A DNA stretch of 64,000 nt from Kamptonema formosum PCC 6407 (GCF_000332155.1 NZ_KB235903.1:857565-921564), one strand, 5' to 3'; shown: positions 6,861-17,591, counted from the stretch's first letter. The notes: generated by a model from the sequence alone, not told the origin. Made by a program: numbers and translations.

Positions 6861-8588
6861 ATGTTAGAACACGACGTAATCATAGTAGGCGGTGGGTTAG
6901 CCGGTTGCCGCGCCGCAGTAGAAATTGCTCGCACCGACCCCAGCTTAAAAGTAGCTGTCGTCGCCAAAACTCACCCGATTCGATCGCACTCTGTCGCCGC
7001 CCAGGGGGGAATGGCCGCCACACTGAATAATGTAGATACTGAAGACACTTGGAAAGCCCACGCCTTCGATACAGTAAAGGGTTCTGACTATTTGGCGGAT
7101 CAAGACGCGGTAGAAATTCTTACTCGCGAGGCCCCAAATGTAGTCATCGATTTGGAACACATGGGGGTATTATTTTCCCGCCTCGCAGATGGGAGAATTG
7201 CCCAACGTGCTTTTGGCGGACATTCTCATATCCGTACTTGCTACGCCGCTGATAAAACCGGTCACGCCATCCTCCATGAATTAGTCAACAATTTGCGTCG
7301 CTATGGAGTTCACATCTACGAAGAGTGGTATGTGATGCGTTTGATTTTAGAAGAAGGCCAGGCGAAGGGATTAGTAATGTATCGCCTTGTCGATGGTCAA
7401 ATTGAAGTTGTCCGCGCTAAGGCGGTGATGTTTGCTACTGGTGGTTATGGTCGGGCTTACAATACGACATCTAATGATTATGCTTCGACGGGAGACGGTT
7501 TGGCGATGTCTGCCTTGGCGGGAGTCCCTTTGCAGGATATGGAATTTGTGCAGTTTCACCCCACTGGTTTGTATCCAGCGGGAGTGTTAATTTCCGAAGC
7601 TGTGCGGGGTGAGGGCGCTTATTTGATTAACTCGGAAGGCGATCGCTTTATGGCTAATTATGCCCCTAGCAGGATGGAGTTAGCACCAAGGGATATTACA
7701 TCTAGGGCAATTTCATTAGAAATTCGCGCTGGACGTGGTATCAATACCGATGGTAGTGCAGGCGGCCCTTTTATTTACATGGATTTGCGACACATGGGCC
7801 GGGAAAAAATCATGAGTAAAATTCCTTTTGCTTGGGAAGAAGCGCACCGATTATTAGGGATTGATGCTGTAAATCAACCGATGCCTGTGCGTCCAACGGT
7901 ACACTATTCAATGGGCGGAATTCCCACTAATACTGGCGGTCAAGTTCGTAGCAGTAGTGATGGTTTGGTTGATAGTTTTTTTGCTGCGGGTGAAGCTGCT
8001 TGTGTCTCAGTTCACGGCGCGAACCGTTTGGGCAGTAATTCGCTATTAGAATGTGTAGTTTATGGAAAAATTACTGGTGCAACTATAGCAGAATTTGTGC
8101 AAAATCGCAAGTTGCCATCAGTGAATGAACAGCGTTATGTGCAGGAGGCTCAAGAGCAAATTCAAGCGCTAATCGAACAGCCTGGAAAAATTAGAATTGA
8201 CCAATTAAGGCAGCAGTTTCAAGATACTATGACTGCACACTGCGGTGTGTTTCGTACTCAGGAAGTGATGCAGGATGGCTTGAGTAAATTGGCAGAACTA
8301 CAAGGGCAATATCAGGATATTTACTTAGATGATAAGGGTAAGCTTTGGAATACGGAAATTGTAGAAGCCTTGGAATTACAAAGTTTGATGATTGTGGGGC
8401 AGTTAATTTTAACTTCGGCTTTGAATCGTCAAGAAAGTCGCGGTGCTCATTCGCGGGAGGATTTTCCGCAGCGGGATGATGGGAGTTTCTTAAAGCATAC
8501 AATGGCTTATTATTCGCCTGCGGGGATTGATTTGTCTTATCGACCTGTGGCGATTACAATGTTTGAACCCCAGGAGAGAAAGTATTAA
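6861..8588 (+). CDS. sdhA: Succinate dehydrogenase / fumarate reductase flavoprotein subunit
   Basis: The 575-residue protein opens with the FAD-binding motif DVIIVGGGLAGCRAA. It then has IRSHSVAAQGGM, whose histidine is the usual site of covalent FAD attachment. Substrate-site motifs follow: QFHPTGLYPAG and HGANRLGSNSLLE. The C-terminal flavoprotein domain ends with RESRGAHSREDFPQRDD and DLSYRPV. It oxidises succinate to fumarate, feeding the plastoquinone pool at the thylakoid membrane. No sdhB or membrane-anchor gene is adjacent, which is usual in cyanobacteria. The IS element ends about 45 bases upstream, so the native promoter may have been altered. No strong ribosome-binding site precedes the ATG. 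Confidence 0.95.
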   Translation: MLEHDVIIVGGGLAGCRAAVEIARTDPSLKVAVVAKTHPIRSHSVAAQGGMAATLNNVDTEDTWKAHAFDTVKGSDYLADQDAVEILTREAPNVVIDLEHMGVLFSRLADGRIAQRAFGGHSHIRTCYAADKTGHAILHELVNNLRRYGVHIYEEWYVMRLILEEGQAKGLVMYRLVDGQIEVVRAKAVMFATGGYGRAYNTTSNDYASTGDGLAMSALAGVPLQDMEFVQFHPTGLYPAGVLISEAVRGEGAYLINSEGDRFMANYAPSRMELAPRDITSRAISLEIRAGRGINTDGSAGGPFIYMDLRHMGREKIMSKIPFAWEEAHRLLGIDAVNQPMPVRPTVHYSMGGIPTNTGGQVRSSSDGLVDSFFAAGEAACVSVHGANRLGSNSLLECVVYGKITGATIAEFVQNRKLPSVNEQRYVQEAQEQIQALIEQPGKIRIDQLRQQFQDTMTAHCGVFRTQEVMQDGLSKLAELQGQYQDIYLDDKGKLWNTEIVEALELQSLMIVGQLILTSALNRQESRGAHSREDFPQRDDGSFLKHTMAYYSPAGIDLSYRPVAITMFEPQERKY

Positions 8589-8601
8589 TTAAAGAGTTAA
8601 C

Positions 8602-8630
8602 GGTTAACTGTTAAGGGTTAACAGTTAACC
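8602..8630. terminator. Bidirectional hairpin between convergent genes
   Basis: A perfect 13-bp stem (ggttaactgttaa, 8602-8614; complement 8618-8630) with loop ggg lies between sdhA and the convergent response-regulator gene. T/A-rich flanks follow on both sides. It can serve as a terminator for both transcripts. It is also a copy of the gttaaca-type repeat seen at 33582. Confidence 0.65.
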
Positions 8631-8632
8631 CT

Positions 8633-10378
8633 TTAATTAAATGAGGCTAAAAGCTCTCCAGCAGCCTCGACATCCAGGGGCTTAGAAAAAAAGAATCCCT
8701 GTCCGTATTCGCACCCCAATTCCCTTAATCGATTCAATTGTTCTTGCGTTTCTATCCCTTCAGCAACCACATCCAGTTCCAAAGAGTGAGCCAAAGCAAT
8801 AATCGTCTTCACAATATCAAAATCTTTACTATCTCCAACCATTCCACTAATAAACTCCCTGTCAATTTTCAGAGTATCAATTGGTAGATGATGCAGATAT
8901 GATAGAGAAGAATAACCCGTGCCAAAATCATCAATAGAAAATTGTATTTGCTTCGCTTTTAACTCTGCTAATAACTGACCCGCCGCTCCAGCATTCTCCA
9001 TAAACATACTCTCAGTAATCTCTAACTTTAAAGACTCACCACTTAAAGAAAACTGTGCCAACAACTCCTCAATCAGCATCACTAAATCAGGACTAGAAAG
9101 TTGAATTCCCGACAAATTAACGCTCATACTCAAAGGTCGTACATTCGGAAACTGTTCGAGCCAAATCCTCAAACACCCCATCGCTTCCGATAGTACCCAT
9201 GCCCCTAAAGACAGAATTAATCCTGTTTCTTCAGCAACAGGAATAAACTCGGCTGGAGAAACCATTCCCCTAACTTTATGCCGCCATCTTACTAAGGCTT
9301 CAAACCCAACAATTTGTTCATCAACTAATGAGAAAATGGGCTGATAATTTAAATGTAATTGCTCGTTAAAAACTGCTCGCTGCAAATCAGCTTCTAATTC
9401 GAGGCGAGAAATTGCACCCGCAAGCATCCCTGGATTAAATACCGCCGTGCTACCTTTACTCTGCACCACTGCGTAGTGCATCGCTGTATCCGCTGCTCTC
9501 AATAAATCTTCCGGTTCAAGGCCCTCTAAACTGCTGTGAGCAATGCCAATACTCACTGTTGAAGACACTGCCACTTCTTCTAAAACAAAGGGAGTTTCTA
9601 AAGCGCGATGGATAGCACTAGCGATATTGCTTGCCTGTTGATTGTCAGAAATATCTTTCAACAATATGGCAAATTCATCACTGCCCACGCGGGCGATTAT
9701 TGCCGTCTGCGGCATACAACTTTCTAACCGCCGAGCTGTCTGTTTCAACAATTCCTCTCCTACTCCGTGTCCCAAAGTAAATTTGACAACTTGATAGCGG
9801 TCTAAGTTCAAAAATAATATCGCAAAGCGATTACTAAGCTGCTCTTGGCTAATATGAATACAGACCTCTATCTGTTCGATAAATCCGTTTCTGTTCAGTA
9901 AACCCGTAAGAGCATCATAAAATGCCTGGTATCGTAGTTGTTCTTGCGCGGCTTGAAGCTGCCGTTGATTATCTCGAACTTCGCGGACAAACCCCAAGGT
10001 TTTATTAATCGTAATCTCTAAATCATTAAAGTCAATCGGTTTTGTCAAAAAATCAAAAGCTCCGCGATTCATCGCAGTTCTAATGTTTTTCAATTCGTCG
10101 TAAGCTGATACGACAACAGCCTTGAGAGTTGGGTCAACTTTTTTGATTTTATCTAACAGCGTCAAACCATCCATCTCCGGCATCCGAATGTCCGTTAAGA
10201 TTAAATCGACATCTGGGGAAGCTTCTAGCAAAGATAGGGCTTCAAAGCCGTTACTAACAAAGATAAATTCTAATTCTTTCGCCTTAATTTGTTTGCGAAA
10301 CCTCTGTTTAATTAAACGTTCCAGACTAAGCTCATCATCTACTACTAAAATAATTTTGGATGTTCTGAAAGATGGCAT
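8633..10378 (-). CDS. Response regulator with GGDEF and EAL domains (c-di-GMP phosphodiesterase)
   Basis: The 581-residue protein has an N-terminal REC domain (residues about 8-125). Its phospho-acceptor Asp lies in LILTDIRMPEMDGL and its conserved Lys in FLTKPID. A GGDEF domain (about 145-310) carries ARVGSDEFAILL, a degenerate active site that probably does not make c-di-GMP. An EAL domain (about 325-575) keeps EALVRW, SVNLSGIQL, EITESMFME, DDFGTGYSS, KIDREFI and VAEGIET, so hydrolysis of c-di-GMP is likely. It begins 2 bases after the stop of the histidine kinase gene upstream, so the two form an operon. The kinase is the natural candidate partner. Confidence 0.92.
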   Translation of the reverse strand: MPSFRTSKIILVVDDELSLERLIKQRFRKQIKAKELEFIFVSNGFEALSLLEASPDVDLILTDIRMPEMDGLTLLDKIKKVDPTLKAVVVSAYDELKNIRTAMNRGAFDFLTKPIDFNDLEITINKTLGFVREVRDNQRQLQAAQEQLRYQAFYDALTGLLNRNGFIEQIEVCIHISQEQLSNRFAILFLNLDRYQVVKFTLGHGVGEELLKQTARRLESCMPQTAIIARVGSDEFAILLKDISDNQQASNIASAIHRALETPFVLEEVAVSSTVSIGIAHSSLEGLEPEDLLRAADTAMHYAVVQSKGSTAVFNPGMLAGAISRLELEADLQRAVFNEQLHLNYQPIFSLVDEQIVGFEALVRWRHKVRGMVSPAEFIPVAEETGLILSLGAWVLSEAMGCLRIWLEQFPNVRPLSMSVNLSGIQLSSPDLVMLIEELLAQFSLSGESLKLEITESMFMENAGAAGQLLAELKAKQIQFSIDDFGTGYSSLSYLHHLPIDTLKIDREFISGMVGDSKDFDIVKTIIALAHSLELDVVAEGIETQEQLNRLRELGCEYGQGFFFSKPLDVEAAGELLASFN

Positions 10379-10380
10379 AG

Positions 10381-11706
10381 TTAACCACCCCCAGAATTGC
10401 TGTATATGGGAATTTCTATGATAAATTCGCTACCGTTTTCTGGATTAGAAATACAGTCAATCCTGCCACCATGTTTTTCTACCACAATTGACCAAGAAAT
10501 AGACAGCCCCAATCCTGTACCGACCCCCACTTGTTTTGTTGTGAAGAATGGGTTAAAGATGTTCTCTCTTACTGATTCTGGCATTCCTAGTCCATTGTCA
10601 GAAATGCGGATTATAGCGTGAGGATATAATAATCTCGCTCTCTCATCTCTATTGTCATCATTTCCTATCTGCGATTCCCGATTTCCCAATTCAGTTTTAA
10701 TAGTAATTACCTTGGAATTAGCTTTAATCTCTTCATAACTATATCCTTGATTCGATTCTTCTATTGCATCAATCGCATTGGCAATAATATTCATAAATAC
10801 CTGATTTAGTTGCCCAGGGTAACATTCTACTAGAGGCAATTCTCCGTAGTCTTTAATTACTTTAATGTCAGGTCGATGCTTATTACCTTTTAGTCGGTGC
10901 ATCAAAATCATGAGCGTACTCTCAATTCCCTCGTGAATATTGAAAGGAACTTTTTGGACGGTATCGCTTCGCGAGAACGTTCTCAAAGAGGTGCTAATAT
11001 TGCGGATGCGTTCTGTTCCTTCTTTCATTGATGCGACAAGTTTAGGCAAGTCTTCAATCACAAAGTCCAACTCGACTTTCTCTATTTTCTCCTGAAGAAC
11101 GTCGCTAGGGCTTGGTAGTTCGGTTTGATAGAGTTCTAAAATATTCAACAATTCTCGGATATAAATTTCTATGTGATCGATATTACCAGAAATAAAGCCA
11201 ATCGGATTATTAATTTCATGAGCAACTCCTGCCACTAATTGCCCAATAGAAACCATTTTTTCACTTTGAATTAATTGAGCTTGTGCCTGATGTAGCGCCT
11301 TGAGGTTTTGTTTCATTTTTTGGACATACTCTAAGGTTCTATTAATGGTAATTTCTAAATCATCAAAGTCAATCGGTTTGGTTAGAAAATCAAAAGCACC
11401 CCGATTCATTGCTGTTCTAATATTTTGTAAGTCACCGTAAGCAGAGACTACTACTGTTTTTAAAGTTAGATTCCCCTCAAGCTCCGAGAGCTTTTCTAGC
11501 AAAGTCAATCCGTCCATTTCTGGCATATTAATGTCAGTTAAAATTACGGCTATGGGGGATTCTTCTACTAATTTTTCTAGGGCTTCTTTGCCATTATGAG
11601 CAAAAATAAACTCTAATTCACGATCGCGAATACTTTTACGAAATCGTTGCTTAATTAATCGCTCTAAGCTTACTTCATCATCTACTACTAAGATTTTATA
11701 TGTCAT
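10381..11706 (-). CDS. Hybrid sensor: N-terminal receiver plus histidine kinase
   Basis: The 441-residue protein has a REC domain first (residues about 4-125; [24 protein letters not shown]). A short coiled coil follows, then a HisKA region with phospho-acceptor His in [13 protein letters not shown] (about residue 166). The HATPase domain (about 270-435) carries N box [10 protein letters not shown]1 [11 protein letters not shown] and G2 [11 protein letters not shown]. There is no transmembrane segment, so it is a soluble kinase driven by phosphorylation of its own receiver. Its REC domain is strikingly similar to that of the downstream gene: both have [16 protein letters not shown] and then LEITIN. 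This points to domain duplication within the operon. Confidence 0.92.
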   Translation of the reverse strand: MTYKILVVDDEVSLERLIKQRFRKSIRDRELEFIFAHNGKEALEKLVEESPIAVILTDINMPEMDGLTLLEKLSELEGNLTLKTVVVSAYGDLQNIRTAMNRGAFDFLTKPIDFDDLEITINRTLEYVQKMKQNLKALHQAQAQLIQSEKMVSIGQLVAGVAHEINNPIGFISGNIDHIEIYIRELLNILELYQTELPSPSDVLQEKIEKVELDFVIEDLPKLVASMKEGTERIRNISTSLRTFSRSDTVQKVPFNIHEGIESTLMILMHRLKGNKHRPDIKVIKDYGELPLVECYPGQLNQVFMNIIANAIDAIEESNQGYSYEEIKANSKVITIKTELGNRESQIGNDDNRDERARLLYPHAIIRISDNGLGMPESVRENIFNPFFTTKQVGVGTGLGLSISWSIVVEKHGGRIDCISNPENGSEFIIEIPIYSNSGGG

Positions 11707-11853
11707 TTTTTACCTACTACACACTTGATTTTTTGCTTTTGTTGGCATTGAAGGGGTGATAAAATCGGGAAATAATCTTTATTTTCAAGAGTTGAATTAA
11801 ATTAAAATTGCCAACTCTATTCTTATAATTCAATCATTTTCTTACCCGACCGC

Positions 11854-14800
11854 TTATCTTTCATTGCTCAACTGTTTCGGTAAGCAAATGATAAATTTTG
11901 TCCCCCTTCCTAGTTCAGTTTCTAGTTGGATGCTGCCTCGGTGTTGTCCTACAATTATATCGTGTGTGAGCGATAGCCCTAAACCTGTACCTTCTCCAGC
12001 CGATTTGGTTGTAAAGAAAGGATTAAAGATTTTATCTTGAAGTTCTGATTCGATCCCGCTACCGTTATCAGCAATACTGATTTCTACAGTTTCGCCGCGA
12101 TTTCGCGTCTTCACAGAGATGGTAGGGTTAAAAGAATCGCCAAGTTCTTGCTTCTTAGTATGCACCGCGTAGCAAGCGTTGTCAATCAAATTGATGAAGG
12201 CGCGGCTGAGATCGGAAGCTATTAATTGTAATTGACCGATAGTGGTATCATAATTGGTTTCTATCATTAAATTAAACCTATTATCTTTTGCCCGCCTGCT
12301 ATGGTAAGCTAAATCAACTGCTTGAGCGAGAAGTTGGTTCAAGTCTATGAGTTGGTATTGACCGCTTTCTGTACGAGCGTGCATCATCATACTTCTAATG
12401 ATATTTTCAGCTCTTTTCCCATGCAGGTTGATGTCACTCGCATTGCCTTTGAGTTCTTCCAGAATATATTTGATATTGTCAAGAGTTTCTGGTTCTAGCT
12501 TTTCTGAATTTTTTTCTATTTCTTCTATCAATTCCTCAGTTAATTGTACGCTAGATTCGGCAAAGTTATTGACAAAATTGAGTGGATTTCTGAGTTCGTG
12601 AGCAACACCAGCGGTCAGAGATCCTAAAGAGGCGAGTTTTTCTTTGGCGATAATCTGTTTTTGAGCTGCTTTGAGTTCCGCAGTTCTTTCTTCTACTTTA
12701 GTTTCTAGGTTATGAGAATATTCTGCTAGTTGCTGATTGGCGGCTTCTAACTGCTGGTTGCTTTGCTCTAAGTTACTATACAAAAAGGCATTTTCTAAGG
12801 AAATAGCTGCTTGAAGGCAGAGAATATTTAAGACTTCTGTACGCTCTTTTGTAAAAGCTCCGATTGTAATGTTGTTTTCTAGATAAATAAGCCCAATTAG
12901 TTTGCCTTGATTGAGAATAGGCGAACACAATACTGATTGAGGATGCTGCTGTTGAATGTAAGAATCGGCAGCAAATCTTGAGTCATTAGCAGTACTATTT
13001 AATACTAGGTTTTGTTTGCTCCTGAGCACATAGTTAACTACTGAAATAGGTAGTAATTCCTTAGCTAAAGGGATTTGCTCCACTGTTATTAATTCTGGGC
13101 TGAGAGCGCTGACTTCTATTGTCAGTTGATTGTTTTCTTGCAAGATTAAATAGCCTTTTTGAGCTCCGGCGTTTTCTATTAAAATTGTCATTAGTTTGCT
13201 GAGCAAACCTTCTAAGGCAAATTCGCCGGAGAGTGCTTGTGCAGCTTTCATAACACTAGCGAAGTCTAATACTGCTGAACCTCTCGAACTGGAATTGGTT
13301 GACCGCGTTGAGGTAGTTACTCTAGTTGCTTCTATGTCCGATAACTCTGGGTTTGACGTGCGGAAAATTAGCTGAGGGTAGCGTTCGTCTAAGTCTTTGA
13401 CTTTAGCTGTTGCTCCCCAGCGGATGTAGGCGTAGTAGGCTTCTGTCATGTAGGTTTTGGCTATCTTTTCTCTGCCGAGAGCGAGATAAAATTCGGCGGC
13501 GAGTTCGTTCGCTAAGGCTTCTTCTTGGATGTAGCCATTGTTTTTAGCTCCAATAATTGCTCGGTCGTAATAGTCCTGAGCTTTGAGGATATCGCCAGAA
13601 ATTCGCGCTCTTTCTGCTTCAACGAGTTCGTATTTATGCTGGTAGTTGGCGGGGGCGTGGTGGGCCCAGTGCTGCATTTTTTTCTGGTTTTCTTCTACTT
13701 GGAGTAGATATTGTTCTTTTTTAGTAGGTTCGACCTTGGAATAGTGAGCGAGGAGAGATAGGGAATAATAAAAGTTATAAACGGCAAGAGTCATCAAGCC
13801 TATCCCACTCGCAATTTGTTCTAGCACTAGCAAAGCATTGTCAATAGCTTGAGAAAAATCTTTGAATAAATAGCAGAGAATTGTTTTATTAATATATACA
13901 ACAAAAAGAGTTCCACTATTTTTTGTTGCTTGCAAAAATGGCAGCATGGCTGTCTCGTCAAAACTTTCACCAATCAACACAATTTTATTTGGCGCTAGCC
14001 CTTGTAGATTTAAGGTGAGTTGATGAAAACTTTGGATATATTTGGTTACGAATTCTTGCTTTAATTTTTTCATTGAACCAATATATGCCAGTTGCTCATT
14101 TGCCACTAATTCTAATGGCTTACCAACCCAAAGTATGTAAACTGAGTAGTGAAGAGCACAAATACCAGCATATTCCATATCTCCGGTCTCTAGTCCACTA
14201 TGAAATCCTTCTATTAACGGTGCTAAAGTTTCCACCGTATGTTCTTTCCAGTGTCGAATCAAACCGTTAAAAGGAGCATAAACTTTACTTTTTAGTTCTC
14301 TAGCATTGAATTGCTCCAATAATCTTAAAGATAGTTGACCAGCATAATATCCAGCATCCAATTCGCCCATTACTCCCGATAAAATCATGCCATAATCAAC
14401 ATAGGCAATCGCAGCTACAGCCGAATGACCTTCCTCAATACAAAGAGCAAGCATAGTGAAAACTATCTGCACAAAAGCTTGGGGATTAGCAATCACAGCA
14501 GCAGCACTAATATTCATCAAAATTTGCATAGCGGCTAGCTTATAGGGATCGGTCATTATAGGGAAATTTTCTAAATCTTCAAGCTGAGGCAAATTGAATT
14601 TTGCAGTGCTATTATTGCCAGGGAGAGGAGATAATTTTACTCCCAACAATTCCACGACTTTTGTTCCTGTTTCAATTGCTTTTAGCATCTGATTTTGTGC
14701 AATAGCAAACTGAATTTCTAGCTCATACACTTTCACCTTGTCCAGTAAATTCTTAGCTTGCTCCAAAACAATTTTTACCAAATTTTCTGCTCGCTCAAAA

Positions 14801-17250
14801 TTAGTATTTAAATATTCTGCTTCCGCCGCTTCCACATAAAGTTTAAGGGTCAATTCATAGTGACTATACCAGCTATTTTCTGGCAACAATTCCAACCCTA
14901 CTGTTAAATATTTAACAGCCGCATCAATTGCTGTAGAGATTTTCGCCTTCTTACCAGCTCTCAAATTCAGATTAGCTAGTTCCTCTTTTTCCGAGGATTC
15001 GGTGATAAATTCCCTACCAATATTAAGCTGATTAACTACGTCAAAAATTGTTTCTTCTAAGGCATAATTTGCCGTCTGTTGCAACAGCAATTGACCTATT
15101 TTTAAATGCGTAGCTTTTTTTTGTTCTTCAGGAATTAGGGAATAGGCTGCTTGCTGTACTCGGTCATGGAGAAATTTATAGCCAACTCTAAACTCTTCAA
15201 GGGGTGTTGTATCTTGCTCAGATGGATCGAGCTGTAACGGTATTTTATAGTCATTACTTAAAGGTAACAATAAACCTAATTGCAACGCTTCCCAGAGATT
15301 ATCTGCTATGCCAAACTGAGATTTTTCGCTGACTATTGCCAAGACATCTAAATAAAAAGAGTTGCCGATACAAGCAGCTAATTTTAACGCTTCTTGAGTA
15401 GCTTCTGGCAGCTTTTGCAAGTTTCTTGCTACTAACTGGACAACGTTGTAATCGGTAATACCGATTGCTTGTATTTCCTCTAGGTTCCACAGCCAACGCC
15501 CCCGATTAAAGTCAAATTGCAACAGTCTTTCTGCATACAAAGTTTGCAGCAATTGATTCATAAAGAATGGATTTCCCTGAGTCTTATTGAAAATGAGGCG
15601 GCTGAGTTCTTGGGAGCGTTCAGAATCTTTTAGAGTGTCAGCGAGGATTAAATTAACTATATTAAGTGTTAAAGGTTGGAGTACAATATTATTAACTATT
15701 GCCCCTGTTTTTTGTATTTCCTCCAGGGTTGATATCAAGGCATGAGTAGGACTGACTTCGTTATCTCGATAGGCTCCAATTAGTAATAAATAATTGCTAT
15801 CATCGTCAGTCATCAGTAGTTGAATCAACTTCAAAGAAGCTAAATCTGCCCACTGCAAATCATCAAGGAATAGAACAAGGGGGTGCGTTTTTTTTGTAAA
15901 GACACTGATGAATTTTTTAAAGACTAAATTGAAGCGGTTTTGAGAGGCGGTAGGTTCAAGTTCCGGGACTTCTGGCTGATTACCAATAATCAATTCCACT
16001 TCGGGAATTACATCGATGATGACTTGAGCGTTAACCCCTAATGCTTCTAACAATTCTGCTTTCCAAATGGCTATTTGTTCAGTAGTTTCTGTTAACTGCT
16101 GGCGGATGAGTTCTGAGAAAGCTTGAATAATCGCTGCATAGGGAATGTTACGCTTGAATTGGTCAAATTTCCCGGTAGTAAAGTAGCCCCGTTGTCGGAC
16201 TATGGGTTTGTGGACTTCCTGAACGACGCTGGTTTTGCCAATGCCAGAGTAACCAGAAACTAGCATTATTTCAACTTGGCTTAGCCCGGTTGGGGGATTA
16301 CTAATTCGTTCAAATGCTTCTAGTAATGCTGTAACTTCTGATTCCCTACCGTAGAGTTTTTGAGGAATCAGAAATTGTCCTGATTTATCTTTTTTACCTG
16401 GAGTCAAGTTACGAATCCGTCCAGTAGCTTGCAGTTGGTTTAAGCATTCTTCTAAGTCTACTTTCAGTCCTTGGGTACTTTGATAGCGGTCTTCCGCATT
16501 CTTTGCTATTAATTTCATCACAATAGCACTAATAGCGCTAGGAATTTCGGGGTTTAGTTGTTGAATGGGAGTCGGATTTTTGGCGATGTGGCAATACACT
16601 AATTCCAATGGGTCAAGGCTGGTAAAAGGAACTTGACCCGTTAGCATTTCATAGCAGGTGATGCCGAGGGAATAGAAATCGGTGCGGTAGTCGAGAGTGC
16701 GGTTCATTCTCCCAGTTTGTTCGGGAGACATATAGGCAAGAGTGCCTTCAAGTTCGTTGGGGTTATTGATAGTTGGGGTTTCTCGGCTAAGGCGAGTGGC
16801 GATGCTAAAATCGATGAGTTTAAGTTGCTTGGTAGTGGCGTTAATGATGATATTACTTGGTTTAATGTCTTTGTGAATGATGCTGTGTTGATGGAGCTCA
16901 GTAAGACCAATTGCAAGTTGTAAAGCGATGCTAAGAAATTCTTTAATAGTAGGTTTTTTTGCTGCTAAAAGTTGCTTGAGAGAAGTTCCGCCCAAGTCTT
17001 CCATGATCAGGGCGTAGCTGTTACCTGCATTTTCTAGACTGTAGGTGTTAACAACGCCTTGTAAGTTTAAATTTTGAGTTATTTTATATTCGTGTCTGAG
17101 GCGAGTAATATCTTCTATAGTAGGGAACTCGGCTGTTAGGGTTTTAATGATGATTTGGGTGCGGTCTTTTTCTCTGATTCCTCGGTAGATGGCGTTCTTT
17201 ATTCCCACTTGGACTGACTGGGTGATTTGATAACCGGGAAGGTCGAACAT
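11854..17250 (-). CDS. Trifunctional Ser/Thr kinase / AAA ATPase / GAF-histidine kinase
   Basis: The ATG at 17250 is chosen because GGAG precedes it (ggagattccaatatg) and the Hanks-kinase core starts at once (MFDLPGYQI). A longer in-frame start at 17397 exists. The 1,798 residues hold four parts. The Ser/Thr kinase (1-270) has HKDIKPSNII, DFS in place of DFG, and AYMSPEQTGR. An AAA/ORC-like ATPase has Walker A GYSGIGKTS near 333 and Walker B LVLFLDDLQWAD near 460. A long helical TPR-like middle leads to a GAF domain (about 1340-1490). A histidine kinase ends the protein (His in GVAHELRNPLNF near 1547; G2 GEGTGLGLSL). This architecture is well known in cyanobacteria. It is divergent from the polyketide genes and could control them, though that is only inference. 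Confidence 0.93.
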   Translation of the reverse strand: MFDLPGYQITQSVQVGIKNAIYRGIREKDRTQIIIKTLTAEFPTIEDITRLRHEYKITQNLNLQGVVNTYSLENAGNSYALIMEDLGGTSLKQLLAAKKPTIKEFLSIALQLAIGLTELHQHSIIHKDIKPSNIIINATTKQLKLIDFSIATRLSRETPTINNPNELEGTLAYMSPEQTGRMNRTLDYRTDFYSLGITCYEMLTGQVPFTSLDPLELVYCHIAKNPTPIQQLNPEIPSAISAIVMKLIAKNAEDRYQSTQGLKVDLEECLNQLQATGRIRNLTPGKKDKSGQFLIPQKLYGRESEVTALLEAFERISNPPTGLSQVEIMLVSGYSGIGKTSVVQEVHKPIVRQRGYFTTGKFDQFKRNIPYAAIIQAFSELIRQQLTETTEQIAIWKAELLEALGVNAQVIIDVIPEVELIIGNQPEVPELEPTASQNRFNLVFKKFISVFTKKTHPLVLFLDDLQWADLASLKLIQLLMTDDDSNYLLLIGAYRDNEVSPTHALISTLEEIQKTGAIVNNIVLQPLTLNIVNLILADTLKDSERSQELSRLIFNKTQGNPFFMNQLLQTLYAERLLQFDFNRGRWLWNLEEIQAIGITDYNVVQLVARNLQKLPEATQEALKLAACIGNSFYLDVLAIVSEKSQFGIADNLWEALQLGLLLPLSNDYKIPLQLDPSEQDTTPLEEFRVGYKFLHDRVQQAAYSLIPEEQKKATHLKIGQLLLQQTANYALEETIFDVVNQLNIGREFITESSEKEELANLNLRAGKKAKISTAIDAAVKYLTVGLELLPENSWYSHYELTLKLYVEAAEAEYLNTNFERAENLVKIVLEQAKNLLDKVKVYELEIQFAIAQNQMLKAIETGTKVVELLGVKLSPLPGNNSTAKFNLPQLEDLENFPIMTDPYKLAAMQILMNISAAAVIANPQAFVQIVFTMLALCIEEGHSAVAAIAYVDYGMILSGVMGELDAGYYAGQLSLRLLEQFNARELKSKVYAPFNGLIRHWKEHTVETLAPLIEGFHSGLETGDMEYAGICALHYSVYILWVGKPLELVANEQLAYIGSMKKLKQEFVTKYIQSFHQLTLNLQGLAPNKIVLIGESFDETAMLPFLQATKNSGTLFVVYINKTILCYLFKDFSQAIDNALLVLEQIASGIGLMTLAVYNFYYSLSLLAHYSKVEPTKKEQYLLQVEENQKKMQHWAHHAPANYQHKYELVEAERARISGDILKAQDYYDRAIIGAKNNGYIQEEALANELAAEFYLALGREKIAKTYMTEAYYAYIRWGATAKVKDLDERYPQLIFRTSNPELSDIEATRVTTSTRSTNSSSRGSAVLDFASVMKAAQALSGEFALEGLLSKLMTILIENAGAQKGYLILQENNQLTIEVSALSPELITVEQIPLAKELLPISVVNYVLRSKQNLVLNSTANDSRFAADSYIQQQHPQSVLCSPILNQGKLIGLIYLENNITIGAFTKERTEVLNILCLQAAISLENAFLYSNLEQSNQQLEAANQQLAEYSHNLETKVEERTAELKAAQKQIIAKEKLASLGSLTAGVAHELRNPLNFVNNFAESSVQLTEELIEEIEKNSEKLEPETLDNIKYILEELKGNASDINLHGKRAENIIRSMMMHARTESGQYQLIDLNQLLAQAVDLAYHSRRAKDNRFNLMIETNYDTTIGQLQLIASDLSRAFINLIDNACYAVHTKKQELGDSFNPTISVKTRNRGETVEISIADNGSGIESELQDKIFNPFFTTKSAGEGTGLGLSLTHDIIVGQHRGSIQLETELGRGTKFIICLPKQLSNER

Positions 17251-17591
17251 ATTGGAATCTCCTGTACCGAGAGAAGCAAGTTGTCGATTCAGTATATCTA
17301 ATTTTTCGGGCAAGTAGGAATGGGGTAGAAATTTTGGCGTTGCTGATTTACGGTATAAACGGCTAAATATGCAAATCCTCAAAACTATTGTCCACAAATA
17401 TTCTGGGTTTTTGTATGGTTCCTTTTCGTACCTTGATTAAGCAACGCCGAAAATTGTTATATCTTCCACCATTAGCACAAACCCCCCAGGGGTTTTAACC
17501 CCTATCTATCTACTTACGTAAATACACTGAATTTATAAAGATTCTATAAAGTAGCTGCCAAATAGCTTGACTTTGCTTTGAAGCTCATATA
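17251..17591. promoter_or_regulatory. Divergent region between large kinase and polyketide genes
   Basis: This stretch should carry both promoters. It includes one copy of the dispersed palindrome aggggttttaacccct (17489-17504), also seen inside the element at 3750-3955. No other structure was recognised. The exact size depends on the starts: the kinase ATG at 17250 and the GTG (17592) or ATG (17646) of the first polyketide gene. Confidence 0.5.
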
